Source of the DNA: an uncultured Prevotellaceae bacterium
Lineage (GTDB): Bacteria > Bacteroidota > Bacteroidia > Bacteroidales > Muribaculaceae
Assembly: GCA_900317325.1 (NCBI GenBank)
Contig: ONGE01000004.1
Span: 124,001-188,000, forward strand
DNA length: 64,000 nt
Reading direction: 5' to 3'
Each line of letters begins with the position of its first letter. Positions within the stretch are counted from its first letter, which is position 1. The notes under the pieces were generated by a model, which did not search any database, was not told the origin of the DNA, and saw only the letters and a list, made by a program, of their open reading frames with translations. The translations under genes were made by a program, and so were the position numbers. Below are positions 53,897-63,172 of this stretch, in pieces.

Positions 53897-56800
53897 ATGA
53901 AACAACGATTAAATTTGATGTGTCGAGTGGCGGTGTTGTTACTGGCACTGTTGCCGGTGGCACTATCGCTCCAGGCCCAGGATACTTTCTGGGTGAACGG
54001 CATCCGTTATTCAATTGACTACGAGGATGAGTACTATTGGGGCACTCCCGATATCATCACCCTGAGGGTGATTTCGGCCACGGGCAGCACGACCTATAGC
54101 GGCGAGATCGTCATTCCTGAAACGGTCAAGGTGAACGTGTCGCGTTACGAAGGTTCGTACTATGGCGGTAACTATGATATGTTCTGCCAGGTCACGTCCA
54201 TTGGTGAAGATGCCTTCCGCGATTGTACCGGCTTGACAGCTGTCCAGCTCCCCAGGAGCATCAAGAACATCGGCAGGAATGCTTTCTACGGCTGTACAGG
54301 TCTGAGTGAATTGACCATTCCTAACGGTGTGAGCAGCATCGGAGAGCAGGCTTTCGCTTATTGCACAAGTCTGACGTCAATGACGTTGCCCAACTCGGTG
54401 ACCTCGTTGGGATGGAACGCGTTTTACTCGTGTACAGGGCTGAGAAACGTGACGCTCTCCAAGAGCTTGACCAGCCTTAATGGTACCTTCGTGGGCTGCA
54501 CGGGCTTGACCACTGTGTCGGTTCCCGCTGGTGTGCAGTCGCTCAACACCACGTTCAACGGCTGTACGGCATTGACGACGGTGCAGTTGCCTCGATCGCT
54601 CAAATCGATTGAAGAAGCTGCGTTTGACGGTTGCTCTTCTCTGGCAAGCATCTATCTGCCCGAGGGTGTGGATTACATCGGCAAGCAGGCCTTCCGCAAC
54701 ACTGCTTTGACGTCAGTGGAACTGCCGAGCCGTGTGTCCAAGGTGTTCGAGAATGCCTTTGAGGGCTGCACGCAGTTGACCTCGGTCACGAGCCGTAACC
54801 TCACGCCGCCCGTAATGGTCAACAACACTGCCTTTGACGGTGAGACCTATGGCACGGCAGCGCTTTATGTTCCTGCAGTGGCTGTTGCCCAGTACAGCGG
54901 CGCCGACTGGTGGAAACTGTTTGAAAACATCGAGGGTCAGGTTGCACTCAATACCCACTACGACTTTGAAGCCGGTGGCATCTATTACCTGATTACCGGC
55001 GGCAATACCGTTGAGGTGACCTACAAAGACACGAATTATAACAGCTATAGCGGCAATGTGACCATCCCTGCCAGCGTGACCTACAACGGCGTGACCTATA
55101 GCGTTACTGCCATCGGTACCTATGCCTTCAACAATTGCACGGGTCTGACCTCTGTTTCGATGCCGGCCACCATCACCAGTATCGGCAGCTTTGCCTTTAA
55201 TGGCTGCAATGGATTGACATCACTCAACCTCCCCGAGTCGCTTGCCGCCATCGGCGAGAGGGCATTCATGGACTGCTCGGGCGTGACATCACTTACCATT
55301 CCTGAAAATGTTACCAGCATCGGTGAATATGCGTTTTCAGGCATCAGAGACCTGACGTCCCTCACCTGGAACGCTCGCGAGTGCTGGACCAACGGCAACA
55401 TGATCACCAGCAGCATCGCCACGTTGACCATCGGCGATGAGGTGGTTGTGATTCCAGGGAACCTGGCCTATTGTTCTGCCATCACGACAGTGGAGATTCC
55501 GCAGTCGGTGAAGTTTATTGGTCAGGAAGCTTTCAATGGCTGTAATGGTGTGACATCGCTGACGATTCCCCAGAATGTGGTTGACATAGGCACTAATGCC
55601 TTTGCAAACATCAACAACCTGACCTCGCTCACCTGGAACGCCCGCGAGTGCTGGACCAACGGCAATATGCCCACCTATCGCATCACTTCGTTGACTATCG
55701 GCGATGGTGTAAAGATTATACCCTCCTATCTGGCCCGGAACTCCCAAATCACAACACTGTCGATTCCTGAGAGTGCTACAATCATTGGCGCATACGCTTT
55801 CAATCAATGCCGTGGCTTGACCAGTGTGGTCATTCCTGACAATGTCACCTTCATTGGTAAAAGCGCTTTCTACAGTTGCTATAATGTGACAGACCTCACA
55901 TTGGGCAAGTCGGTGACGACGATCGACGCCTACGCCTTCATAGATTGCCGCATGAACACGCTCACATGGAATGCGCGCAACCTCAGCTTGGATGATTCAA
56001 GCGGGAACAATCAGTACGATTATGGTAACTCGATAGAGAAGCCTGCTATTTTTGATTTCACAGCGGTGTCGCAGTTAACCATCGGTAACGAGGTGGAACA
56101 ATTGCCCAACTATTTCGCCTATCAATCCAGGGTGGCGACTGTGGAGATTCCTAACTCGGTCACTGCTATCGGAAATTTTGCCTTTGCCGAATGCGACGTG
56201 TTGACCGATGTCACACTGCCGACAGGCCTCATCACTATTGGCGAAAGTGCTTTCGAGAACTGTGAAGTGTTGGCTCATGCCGACTTGCCCAGTTCGTTGA
56301 CAACGCTAGGTGCACGCGCTTTTTATGGCTGTGGTAGACTCACCAGCCTTGCTGTGCCGGCCTCACTCACCTCGTTCGGCAAGTGGGCATTCAACCAGTG
56401 TCTTGGCTTGGAAACCATCGTTGTCGATAGCGAGAACCCCGTGTATGACAGCCGTGAGAACTGCAACATCATGTTCAAGACCGTCAACGACAGCATCATG
56501 TTGATGGGTAAGAATGCAGTGCTGCCCAGCTCGCTGACGGCCATTCCTGACTCGGCCTTCTATGGCCATACCGAAATCACCCACATGGAGATTCCTGCAT
56601 CGGTTACAAGGATCGGCAAAGACGCATTCAACGGTTGCTATAACTTGACTTCTGTAACGCTTCCCGATGGGTTGACACAGATGGGAGATCGTGTATTCTA
56701 CGGTTGTTCAAAACTGACTTCGGTCACGCTGCCGACGGCACTGACTCAGATTGGTGAATGCGCTTTCATGCTGTGCTCTAAATTGAATTCTGTCACGATT

Positions 56801-58438
56801 CCTGCTTCGTTGACTCAAATCGGTAAACGTGCATTCTCTAATTGTAGAGCTCTGCAGTCGATCACTGTCGAGAGCGGCAATCCGGTTTATGATTCACGTG
56901 GCAACTGCAACGCCATTATCGAAACTGCCAGCAACACCTTGACCGAAGGCTGTCTTTCGACGGTAATCCCGTCCACGGTGAAGACCATCGGACAGTATGC
57001 TTTCCAAGGCCGCTCGCCGTCCATTGTCACGATTCCTACTGGTGTTGAGACCATAGCCAGCTATGCTTATTATCAGTGTGATGTTGAGAATCTCTCTTTT
57101 GGTGAAACACTCAAGTCTGTCGGTTATTCTGCTTTTGGCGGCTGTGACAATTTGACGACAATCTCCTTCGGCAATTCGGTTGAGACCATCGGTGATTATG
57201 CTTTCAGCGGTTGCGATAAGTTGATGAATATCGATTTTGGTCATTCATTGGTGTCAATCGGTGATTATGCTTTCAGGAATTCTATCAGTACTGTATATAG
57301 TGACAATCCCTCAATCTACGTCGATGATAACGGTGAAATGTTCATGCTTGTTCAATATGAAGGATACGATGATTATTACTATACACCCATCTATAACAAT
57401 TATGACGGTTGGTATTGGTACCATAACTGGTACGGAGAGGAAATTTGGATATCTGAAGAAGAACTGAACGAATTGATGAATGTCTCAGGAACGGTTACGA
57501 TTACACTTCCTGAATCGTTGAAGACCATCGGAAAATACGCTTTCTATGCTTGCAAGGGACTGAGAAGCGTCGTGATGGCTCCGAACTCAGTGACATCTAT
57601 AGGTGATGACGCATTCAGTCAGTGCCGCAGTATCGAGAGCATTGTCATTCCCAAGTCTGTTAAGACGTCGGGATATAGTGCTTTCTCCGGTTGTAAAATA
57701 GATTCGGTTTGCATCAGTGACCTCGTGGCATGGTGTGACATCGACTTCAAGAATTCTAATAGCAATCCCGTTAATGGAAGTAAAGGACTGTATCTGAACG
57801 GCGAAAAGATTGTTGACCTTGTGATCCCCGTTGGTGTGAACGCAATCAAGGAAAACGCATTTGTCGGCTGTAAGGGATTGAATAGCGCAACGATCGCCAA
57901 CTCGGTCAAGAGCATCGGATACGATGCATTTTATGATTGCACGGATTTGATGCGTGTGGACATCGGTGACTCAGTGGATTCGATTTCCAGCTATTCGTTC
58001 ACTGATTGCACTGGTCTGGTAACTCTTAGCCTGGGTCGCTCGATGAGGTTCATTGGCTACATGTCGTTCTATAACGCTCCCATCGAGAGCCTGACTTCCT
58101 TGGCGACAACGCCCCCCGTCGTTGAGAGCTACAATCCGTTCTCTTGCTATTCGACTGCCACCTTGCGTGTGCCGATGGCTTCGGTCGAGGCTTATAAGGC
58201 CGCCACTATCTGGAAGAAGTTCACTAACGTTGAGGGTATTCCCGGCGGTGGTCCCGGCGACTTGAACGGCGATGGTGAGTTGAGCGTCAGCGACGTCACG
58301 ATGCTCATCAATCTCATCATGAGTGCCGGCGAGGAAGGAATCGATGGTAATGGCGTGGCCGATGTGAACGGCGATGGTATGGTTAACGTCAGCGACATCG
58401 TTCTGCTCATCGAAATGGCGCTTAATTCGACCAGATAG
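53897..58438 (+). CDS. Very large BspA-type leucine-rich repeat protein with C-terminal dockerin
   Basis: 1513 residues, the longest protein in the window; signal peptide MKQRLNLMCRVAVLLLALLPVALSLQA. Two leucine-rich blocks are each introduced by a short beta domain (NGIRYSIDYEDE at about 35 and GGIYYLITGGNTVEVTYKD at about 360). The blocks contain several dozen repeats of the SIGxxAFxxCxxLTSVxLPxSV type; near-identical units such as TSLTWNARECWTNGN recur. A Tyr-rich insert (about 1150-1190, YEGYDDYYYTPIYNNYDGWYWYHNW region) breaks the array. A capping motif (ATLRVPMASVEAYKAATIW) and a dockerin (1454-1513, DLNGDGELSVSDV and DVNGDGMVNVSDI) end it. An adhesin role is inferred. Confidence 0.9.
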   Translation: MKQRLNLMCRVAVLLLALLPVALSLQAQDTFWVNGIRYSIDYEDEYYWGTPDIITLRVISATGSTTYSGEIVIPETVKVNVSRYEGSYYGGNYDMFCQVTSIGEDAFRDCTGLTAVQLPRSIKNIGRNAFYGCTGLSELTIPNGVSSIGEQAFAYCTSLTSMTLPNSVTSLGWNAFYSCTGLRNVTLSKSLTSLNGTFVGCTGLTTVSVPAGVQSLNTTFNGCTALTTVQLPRSLKSIEEAAFDGCSSLASIYLPEGVDYIGKQAFRNTALTSVELPSRVSKVFENAFEGCTQLTSVTSRNLTPPVMVNNTAFDGETYGTAALYVPAVAVAQYSGADWWKLFENIEGQVALNTHYDFEAGGIYYLITGGNTVEVTYKDTNYNSYSGNVTIPASVTYNGVTYSVTAIGTYAFNNCTGLTSVSMPATITSIGSFAFNGCNGLTSLNLPESLAAIGERAFMDCSGVTSLTIPENVTSIGEYAFSGIRDLTSLTWNARECWTNGNMITSSIATLTIGDEVVVIPGNLAYCSAITTVEIPQSVKFIGQEAFNGCNGVTSLTIPQNVVDIGTNAFANINNLTSLTWNARECWTNGNMPTYRITSLTIGDGVKIIPSYLARNSQITTLSIPESATIIGAYAFNQCRGLTSVVIPDNVTFIGKSAFYSCYNVTDLTLGKSVTTIDAYAFIDCRMNTLTWNARNLSLDDSSGNNQYDYGNSIEKPAIFDFTAVSQLTIGNEVEQLPNYFAYQSRVATVEIPNSVTAIGNFAFAECDVLTDVTLPTGLITIGESAFENCEVLAHADLPSSLTTLGARAFYGCGRLTSLAVPASLTSFGKWAFNQCLGLETIVVDSENPVYDSRENCNIMFKTVNDSIMLMGKNAVLPSSLTAIPDSAFYGHTEITHMEIPASVTRIGKDAFNGCYNLTSVTLPDGLTQMGDRVFYGCSKLTSVTLPTALTQIGECAFMLCSKLNSVTIPASLTQIGKRAFSNCRALQSITVESGNPVYDSRGNCNAIIETASNTLTEGCLSTVIPSTVKTIGQYAFQGRSPSIVTIPTGVETIASYAYYQCDVENLSFGETLKSVGYSAFGGCDNLTTISFGNSVETIGDYAFSGCDKLMNIDFGHSLVSIGDYAFRNSISTVYSDNPSIYVDDNGEMFMLVQYEGYDDYYYTPIYNNYDGWYWYHNWYGEEIWISEEELNELMNVSGTVTITLPESLKTIGKYAFYACKGLRSVVMAPNSVTSIGDDAFSQCRSIESIVIPKSVKTSGYSAFSGCKIDSVCISDLVAWCDIDFKNSNSNPVNGSKGLYLNGEKIVDLVIPVGVNAIKENAFVGCKGLNSATIANSVKSIGYDAFYDCTDLMRVDIGDSVDSISSYSFTDCTGLVTLSLGRSMRFIGYMSFYNAPIESLTSLATTPPVVESYNPFSCYSTATLRVPMASVEAYKAATIWKKFTNVEGIPGGGPGDLNGDGELSVSDVTMLINLIMSAGEEGIDGNGVADVNGDGMVNVSDIVLLIEMALNSTR

Positions 58439-58475
58439 AGACAAGTGGTCTCTCCATGTATTAGAAGTAGAGTTT

Positions 58476-58512
58476 AAGGTGCGCCGCGCGTCTTTGCCGG
58501 CGCACCTTTTTC
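58476..58512 (+). terminator. Terminator after the large BspA gene
   Basis: Perfect 11-bp stem AAGGTGCGCCG (58476-58486) with CGGCGCACCTT (58498-58508), then TTTCC. Confidence 0.8.
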
Positions 58513-58568
58513 CCTGACCTGAAAGGGTGAATAAAGCACTTGAGCGAATGATATTCTGGATGATGGTA

Positions 58569-58599
58569 TTGCTCAAGTGAAATAATAATGCTAATTTTG
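58569..58599 (+). promoter_or_regulatory. Promoter TTG-N20-TAatTTTG
   Basis: TTG at 58569-58571 and TAATTTTG at 58592-58599, 36 bp before the ATG at 58636. Confidence 0.75.
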
Positions 58600-58635
58600 C
58601 ATTTTATTAATGAACAACTGTAAAATTCTGAAACA

Positions 58636-59556
58636 ATGATGAGAATAAGACTTTTTTTCGTGGCCGCCTTGCTCCTGGCTATGTTGCAGGGTTGGGCTGC
58701 TCCCGCAGTGATTAATGTGAATGTCGGGGAATTGGACTTCGGCAACCTTGAGGTGGGCTACCCGGTCACCAAGTCATTTATGGTAACGGGCTCCAATCTC
58801 CAGGGCGACATCAATCTGGCAATCGAATCACAGCACAACTTTTACTATGAAGTCACCCCCGAGACCATCACGCCCGAGGAGGCTGCTGGCGGTGCCGTCG
58901 TGACGTTGAAATGCTATCCCATTTCAGATTACCTTCATGGTGCAACCCTCATCCTGACCAGTCAGGATGCCCAGGATGTCCTCATCCCTATTACGGCCAC
59001 GGCCTTTTTCCCCGATATGTTCGTGAACAACCGGGCCGAGAGCTTCACCGGTTTTGCCGGGGGATTCAGTAGACGCACCGGCGTTGTACGTTTTGCCGAT
59101 GCCGAGATTCCGCCCGACCCTAACCCCAACACCCCCATGTTGAATGCCGTTCACCCCGATTACATCGTGCCCGACTACTATTCAATCAGTGTCGAGGGTG
59201 CTGATGCTTCCCAGTTCATGGCCCGAATCGTGAAAGGCAGCTCTATCGCTAAACTCTGTACTGTCGAGATTACTTATGTTCCTCGCAGGGTTGGCACCCA
59301 TTCGGCGACGCTCAAGCTCTATTGCAGCCGTGCCGGAGTCCCCCAGGTCACGATTCCGCTCAGGGGCGAGGCTACCGAGGTGCTGGGTGACCTGGACGGT
59401 GACGGCACGTTGGCTGTGGGTGATGTGACGGGCTTTATCAACCTGATGCTCAGCAATGGCGATATCCCCTCACGCGCCGATCTTGACAGCAACGGTGCGA
59501 TTGACATCAGCGATGTCACCATTCTGGTCAACCGCTTGCTCAACGCTGCCGAGTAA
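58636..59556 (+). CDS. Secreted Ig-like (ASH-type) protein with C-terminal dockerin
   Basis: 306 residues with a signal peptide (MMRIRLFFVAALLLAMLQGWA). Two ASH/HYDIN-like Ig domains (about 25-125 and 130-245) share the pattern LDFGNLEVGYPVTKSFMVTGSNLQG with the C10 protease at 51070. Then comes a dockerin pair (251-306, DLDGDGTLAVGDV and DLDSNGAIDISDV). It looks like the non-catalytic rear half of the C10 protein as a separate gene. No enzyme motif. Confidence 0.87.
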   Translation: MMRIRLFFVAALLLAMLQGWAAPAVINVNVGELDFGNLEVGYPVTKSFMVTGSNLQGDINLAIESQHNFYYEVTPETITPEEAAGGAVVTLKCYPISDYLHGATLILTSQDAQDVLIPITATAFFPDMFVNNRAESFTGFAGGFSRRTGVVRFADAEIPPDPNPNTPMLNAVHPDYIVPDYYSISVEGADASQFMARIVKGSSIAKLCTVEITYVPRRVGTHSATLKLYCSRAGVPQVTIPLRGEATEVLGDLDGDGTLAVGDVTGFINLMLSNGDIPSRADLDSNGAIDISDVTILVNRLLNAAE

Positions 59557-59591
59557 CTGAATGAGTATTTTTTGACATCAACCTTCACAAG

Positions 59592-59628
59592 GGGTGCGGC
59601 AAATTCATCTGCCGCACCCTCTTTTTTT
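59592..59628 (+). terminator. Terminator after the Ig-dockerin gene
   Basis: Perfect 10-bp stem GGGTGCGGCA (59592-59601) with TGCCGCACCC (59610-59619), then TCTTTTTTT. Confidence 0.9.
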
Positions 59629-59732
59629 CACATTCCCCATGATTTCATGGTTACACGCCCCCGGCATGACTCCATATTGTGCCCCGTAACCCCCTATTTT
59701 GAATTAAAAATCTAAAAATGAGGCCAAATCTG

Positions 59733-59763
59733 TTGCACGGATCAAAAAATGGTACTATCTTTG
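59733..59763 (+). promoter_or_regulatory. Promoter TTG-N20-TAtcTTTG of the rpmB operon
   Basis: TTG at 59733-59735 and TATCTTTG at 59756-59763. Confidence 0.8.
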
Positions 59764-59769
59764 CAGCCG

Positions 59770-60104
59770 ATTTCGCGGCACATGTCTTGCTGGCGATGAT
59801 GCTCATGCGTTAGTCAAGTCAAGAGTGTGACACTTGATCGTTGAAACTTCGATGTCAAGGCTATGATGCTAAGTGCCTGGCAGTCAAGCGTAGGACGATA
59901 TAAAACGAGCGAGATAACCCTTGCCAGATGAACCCGTAAGGTCGGTGGGCTTCTCACACCGACGGGGCGATGTGGCCTTTGGTTGTCCACACCCGGAATA
60001 TTGTGCTGCGCCTGTGTTTTTCTGTGCACAGGCAGGCATGTAGCGCGCGAGTCGACTCAAGAGAGAATGTAAAACAAGAACAATAACTAAACGAAACAAG
60101 AACT
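59770..60104 (+). promoter_or_regulatory. Long structured leader of the rpmB-rpmG operon
   Basis: About 335 nt of untranslated leader between promoter and rpmB. It contains stems GTCGGTG/CACCGAC (59941-59947, 59957-59963) and GCCTGTG/CACAGGC (60010-60016, 60027-60033), smaller hairpins near 59817-59860, and a five-codon upstream frame at 59796 (MMLMR). The length and structure suggest autogenous or translational control of ribosomal protein synthesis; I cannot assign it to a named leader family. Confidence 0.5.
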
Positions 60105-60362
60105 ATGTCTAAAGTTTGTCAAATCACCGGAAAGAAGGCGATCACGGGCAACAACGTATCGCACTCCAAGCGCAGGACGAAACGTAAATTCAACGTTAAC
60201 GTCTTCAACCGCAAGTTCTATTGGCCCGAGCAGGGTCAGTGGGTACGCCTGACCGTTTCGGCCGCAGGCTTGCGCAACATCAACAAGATGGGCCTTGACG
60301 CCGCCCTGAAGAAGGCTGCCGCTGATGGTCATCTGACTGAAATCATGGTTATTAACAAGTAA
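60105..60362 (+). CDS. rpmB: 50S ribosomal protein L28
   Basis: 85 residues. Typical start [28 protein letters not shown] and the core RFWWxxxxxWVRLxVSxxGLRxI pattern. First gene of an operon with rpmG and a DUF4295 gene. Confidence 0.97.
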   Translation: MSKVCQITGKKAITGNNVSHSKRRTKRKFNVNVFNRKFYWPEQGQWVRLTVSAAGLRNINKMGLDAALKKAAADGHLTEIMVINK

Positions 60363-60379
60363 GAAAGGAGTAACGTATT

Positions 60380-60568
60380 ATGGCAAAGAAAGCAAAAGGC
60401 GACCGCGTGCAAGTCATTCTGGAGTGCACCGAGCAGAAGGGTACTGGCGTTCCCGGCATCAGCCGTTACATCACGACCAAGAACCGCAAGAACACCACCG
60501 AGCGTTTGGAGCTCAAGAAATACAACCCCTATCTGAAACGCATGACCGTTCACAAGGAGATCAAGTAA
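60380..60568 (+). CDS. rpmG: 50S ribosomal protein L33
   Basis: 62 residues: [52 protein letters not shown]. The family zinc cysteines are absent (C- form). It starts 17 bp after rpmB. Confidence 0.96.
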   Translation: MAKKAKGDRVQVILECTEQKGTGVPGISRYITTKNRKNTTERLELKKYNPYLKRMTVHKEIK

Positions 60569-60602
60569 TCGCAGTACAACCATTTAACGACGATATTAAG
60601 TT

Positions 60603-60752
60603 ATGGCAAAGAAAGTAGTTGCAACCCTTCAGACTGGTGAAGGACGCTCATGGAGCAAGGTGATCAAGATGGTCCGCTCCGAGAAGACTGGCGCTTACGT
60701 GTTTGAGGAGCGCATGGTCCCCAACGACAAGGTACAGGACTGGCTGAAGTAA
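60603..60752 (+). CDS. DUF4295 family small basic protein
   Basis: 49 residues: MAKKVVATLQTGEGRSWSKV start, then MVRSEKTGAYVFEERMVPNDKVQDWLK. This Bacteroidota-specific small protein is regularly encoded right after rpmG and is thought to be ribosome-associated. It is read from the same transcript and followed by a terminator. Confidence 0.92.
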   Translation: MAKKVVATLQTGEGRSWSKVIKMVRSEKTGAYVFEERMVPNDKVQDWLK

Positions 60753-60781
60753 TTTCACAGTCAACCACAATACACAAGACT

Positions 60782-60818
60782 GCCCGACGCTGACATTCAG
60801 CCGTCGGGCGGTTTTTTT
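60782..60818 (+). terminator. Terminator of the rpmB-rpmG-DUF4295 operon
   Basis: Stem GCCCGACG (60782-60789) with CGTCGGGC (60802-60809), then GGTTTTTTT. Confidence 0.9.
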
Positions 60819-60907
60819 ATATACTGGCGACACCTTGGACAGGCAAGGCAATATCACCACCCGTTCCTCGTTATAAATGTGAATGAACCGTGCATGAGCC
60901 ATACGGC

Positions 60908-62521
60908 ATGAAGAAAAACGCGATACATACTATTGTGGCGCTTATCACAATACTGTGGAGCATGAATATGAGTGCTCAGGACGGGCTGCGGCCCCGCGGC
61001 GACGTGAACGGCGACTGGGAAGTGACCATCGCCGACGTGAACATGCTGGTTGACGGCGTGTCGCGTGGGATTGAGTATCATCCGTTCTATACCTATGCCT
61101 GCGACATCAATGGTGACCGCGAGATCAACATCGCCGACATCAATCTGCTCATCGATGCTCTGTTGGGTACTGAACTGCGGCCCATGCCCTCTTACTCGGG
61201 AACATTGCCCGTTCTCTATATCAATACCGAGGGCGGCCGTGACATCGTCGGCAAACAGAAGGAGGATTGCCTGCATGCTGACTGGTGGCTGGATGCGATG
61301 GGCATCGAGGGATATGAGTCCATCGGGTCGCACGACGCTCCTCTGGGCCTGCTCATCAAGGGGCGGGGCAACTATACTTGGGAGAATTACAACAAGAAGC
61401 CGTTCACGATCAAACTCGACCAGAAATGCAGCATGCTGGGTATGCCCTCCAATAGGCATTGGGTGTTATTGTGCAATATGGAATACTGGATGGGCGATTT
61501 GAACGATGCAATACCCTTTGAAATCGGGCGGCGCCTGGGCATGGAATGGGCACCACGACAGGAACCTGTCGAGGTGGTGCTCAACGGCCAGTACATCGGT
61601 CTGTATTTCCTCACCGAGAAGATAAGGATTAACAAGCACCGCATTAATGTCACCGAGCAGGAGAACAAAGAAACCAACCCCGATCTCATCACTGGGGGAT
61701 GGCTATTGGAAATCGATAATTACTACGCCTCTAACCAGATAAACTTGGTCGAGGGCAACGGCTCGGCGCTATGGATCACGCCCCATTCTCCCGACACGCT
61801 GAGTGCCGTCCAGCGGGAATATATCACCGCTTTGCTCACCGATGCCGATGCCGCCATCTACAATCCCGACAAGGAGAGCGAGGAATGGGAACGATACATC
61901 GACTTGAACTCGCTGGCTGTCTATTATGTCGTCGAGGAGATTGTCGATAACCCCGAATCTTTCTCGGGGAGTTGCTATATGCACAAGGAACGTGGCGAGG
62001 ACACAAAGCTGGTTTTCGGGCCGCATTGGGACGGGGGCAGTTGCTATGTGCGCCATGCGGCCAATTTCCACGGTGACCATTTCATCTACGATGAAGTGCC
62101 CAGTGGCCTTCACCAGCACTGGATTGGGGAGATAGCCAAGTATCCCAGGTTCCAGGCACGGGTTCGCGAATTATGGGCGACATTTTATCGTGAGATTTAT
62201 CTGTCAATGGACGACTATGCCTACTCATTAACGTCCCGCATTGAGCAGGCCGGTATGTATGACAACCTGCGCTGGCGTCACTACTCGGGTGACTACGTCA
62301 GCATCACGTTCCGTTATAACCGGTATTTCAGGAGATATTTTCACATGAAGGTAGCCTGGCTCAACAGCCAGTGGGGTGTTGATACGATTGAAATTCCAGA
62401 GTCGCAAGAGCCAGTTCCAGATCCAAATTCGTATCAACAGAATGATGATGGGTGTTCAAACCGCAATACACAAGAATCATCAAGAGGCCACGGTGCACAT
62501 CCCAGAGGAAAACAACGATGA
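60908..62521 (+). CDS. Secreted CotH-family protein with N-terminal dockerin
   Basis: About 537 residues from the ATG at 60908 (MKKNAIHTIVALITILWSMNMSAQ signal peptide); an ATG at 60890 would spoil the signal. The dockerin pair comes first (about 31-95, DVNGDWEVTIADV and DINGDREINIADI), unlike all other dockerin proteins here. The CotH domain follows: LLIKGRGNYTWENYNKKPFTIKLD, VVLNGQYIGLYFLTEKIRI, GGWLLEIDNYY, VEEIVDNPESFSGSCYMHKE, and FGPHWDGGSC in place of the usual WDFD. The last ~40 residues are rich in Gln, Asn, Arg and look unlike a folded domain, so a frameshift near 62400 or a linker is possible. Confidence 0.85.
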   Translation: MKKNAIHTIVALITILWSMNMSAQDGLRPRGDVNGDWEVTIADVNMLVDGVSRGIEYHPFYTYACDINGDREINIADINLLIDALLGTELRPMPSYSGTLPVLYINTEGGRDIVGKQKEDCLHADWWLDAMGIEGYESIGSHDAPLGLLIKGRGNYTWENYNKKPFTIKLDQKCSMLGMPSNRHWVLLCNMEYWMGDLNDAIPFEIGRRLGMEWAPRQEPVEVVLNGQYIGLYFLTEKIRINKHRINVTEQENKETNPDLITGGWLLEIDNYYASNQINLVEGNGSALWITPHSPDTLSAVQREYITALLTDADAAIYNPDKESEEWERYIDLNSLAVYYVVEEIVDNPESFSGSCYMHKERGEDTKLVFGPHWDGGSCYVRHAANFHGDHFIYDEVPSGLHQHWIGEIAKYPRFQARVRELWATFYREIYLSMDDYAYSLTSRIEQAGMYDNLRWRHYSGDYVSITFRYNRYFRRYFHMKVAWLNSQWGVDTIEIPESQEPVPDPNSYQQNDDGCSNRNTQESSRGHGAHPRGKQR

Positions 62522-62578
62522 CTCGGGAACCCTAATGTCCGTTTGATTACTGTTACCTATGATCTGAAAAAAGTAAAG

Positions 62579-63166
62579 CTACAAGGTGAGGTCGCGCTGC
62601 TGGTCTAGGTGCTTGATGACGCGGGCGGGTACGCCAGCCACTACAGTGTTTGACGGCACATCCTTCACTACAAGCGCTCCGGCGCCGATAAGCACGTTGT
62701 CGCCCACGGTGACACCGCCCAACACCTTGGCACCACAGCACACCTCCACGTTGTTGCCGATGACTGGTGCCTGCAGGTCGTGATCATAACCTAGCGTCAC
62801 ATGGTGATAAATCTTGCAGTTCTCGCCGATGGATTTGGCTGAGATGATGCTACTAAAGCCGTGTTGGAAGATTAAGCCCCCCCCAATTTCAGTAGTGGCA
62901 ATATACAAGTGCTGCATGGGGCGCAGCCAACAACTGAACAAAAGTCGCTTGATGCCTATGCGGCGATACAACAGTGAACGGTACTCAGGAAAGTTGGCGG
63001 CTAGGTATGCCATTCCGCTGATTCCATCAGCGATGTGTTGCCATCGACACCACTGAGTCAGGTCGGCAGCGACCAGTTCTTTTTGTGTAGGGCTCATCAT
63101 GAGCCACATTAGCCAAGCTACAGGCCACATCATTAGTCCTCGCAGTATAAATAACCTTTTTCGCAT
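62579..63166 (-). CDS. Serine acetyltransferase-like hexapeptide transferase
   Basis: 195 residues. An N-terminal hydrophobic and helical part (about 1-90) precedes a left-handed beta-helix of hexapeptide repeats (about 95-190): GGGLIFQHGFSSIISAKSIGENCKIYHHVTLGY, IGNNVEVCCGAKVLGGVTVGDNVLIGAGALVV, VAGVPARVIKHL. It could be CysE-like or an O-acetyltransferase of surface polysaccharide; the glycosyltransferase 6 bp upstream favours the latter. Confidence 0.85.
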   Translation of the reverse strand: MRKRLFILRGLMMWPVAWLMWLMMSPTQKELVAADLTQWCRWQHIADGISGMAYLAANFPEYRSLLYRRIGIKRLLFSCWLRPMQHLYIATTEIGGGLIFQHGFSSIISAKSIGENCKIYHHVTLGYDHDLQAPVIGNNVEVCCGAKVLGGVTVGDNVLIGAGALVVKDVPSNTVVAGVPARVIKHLDQQRDLTL

Positions 63167-63172
63167 AGTGTT

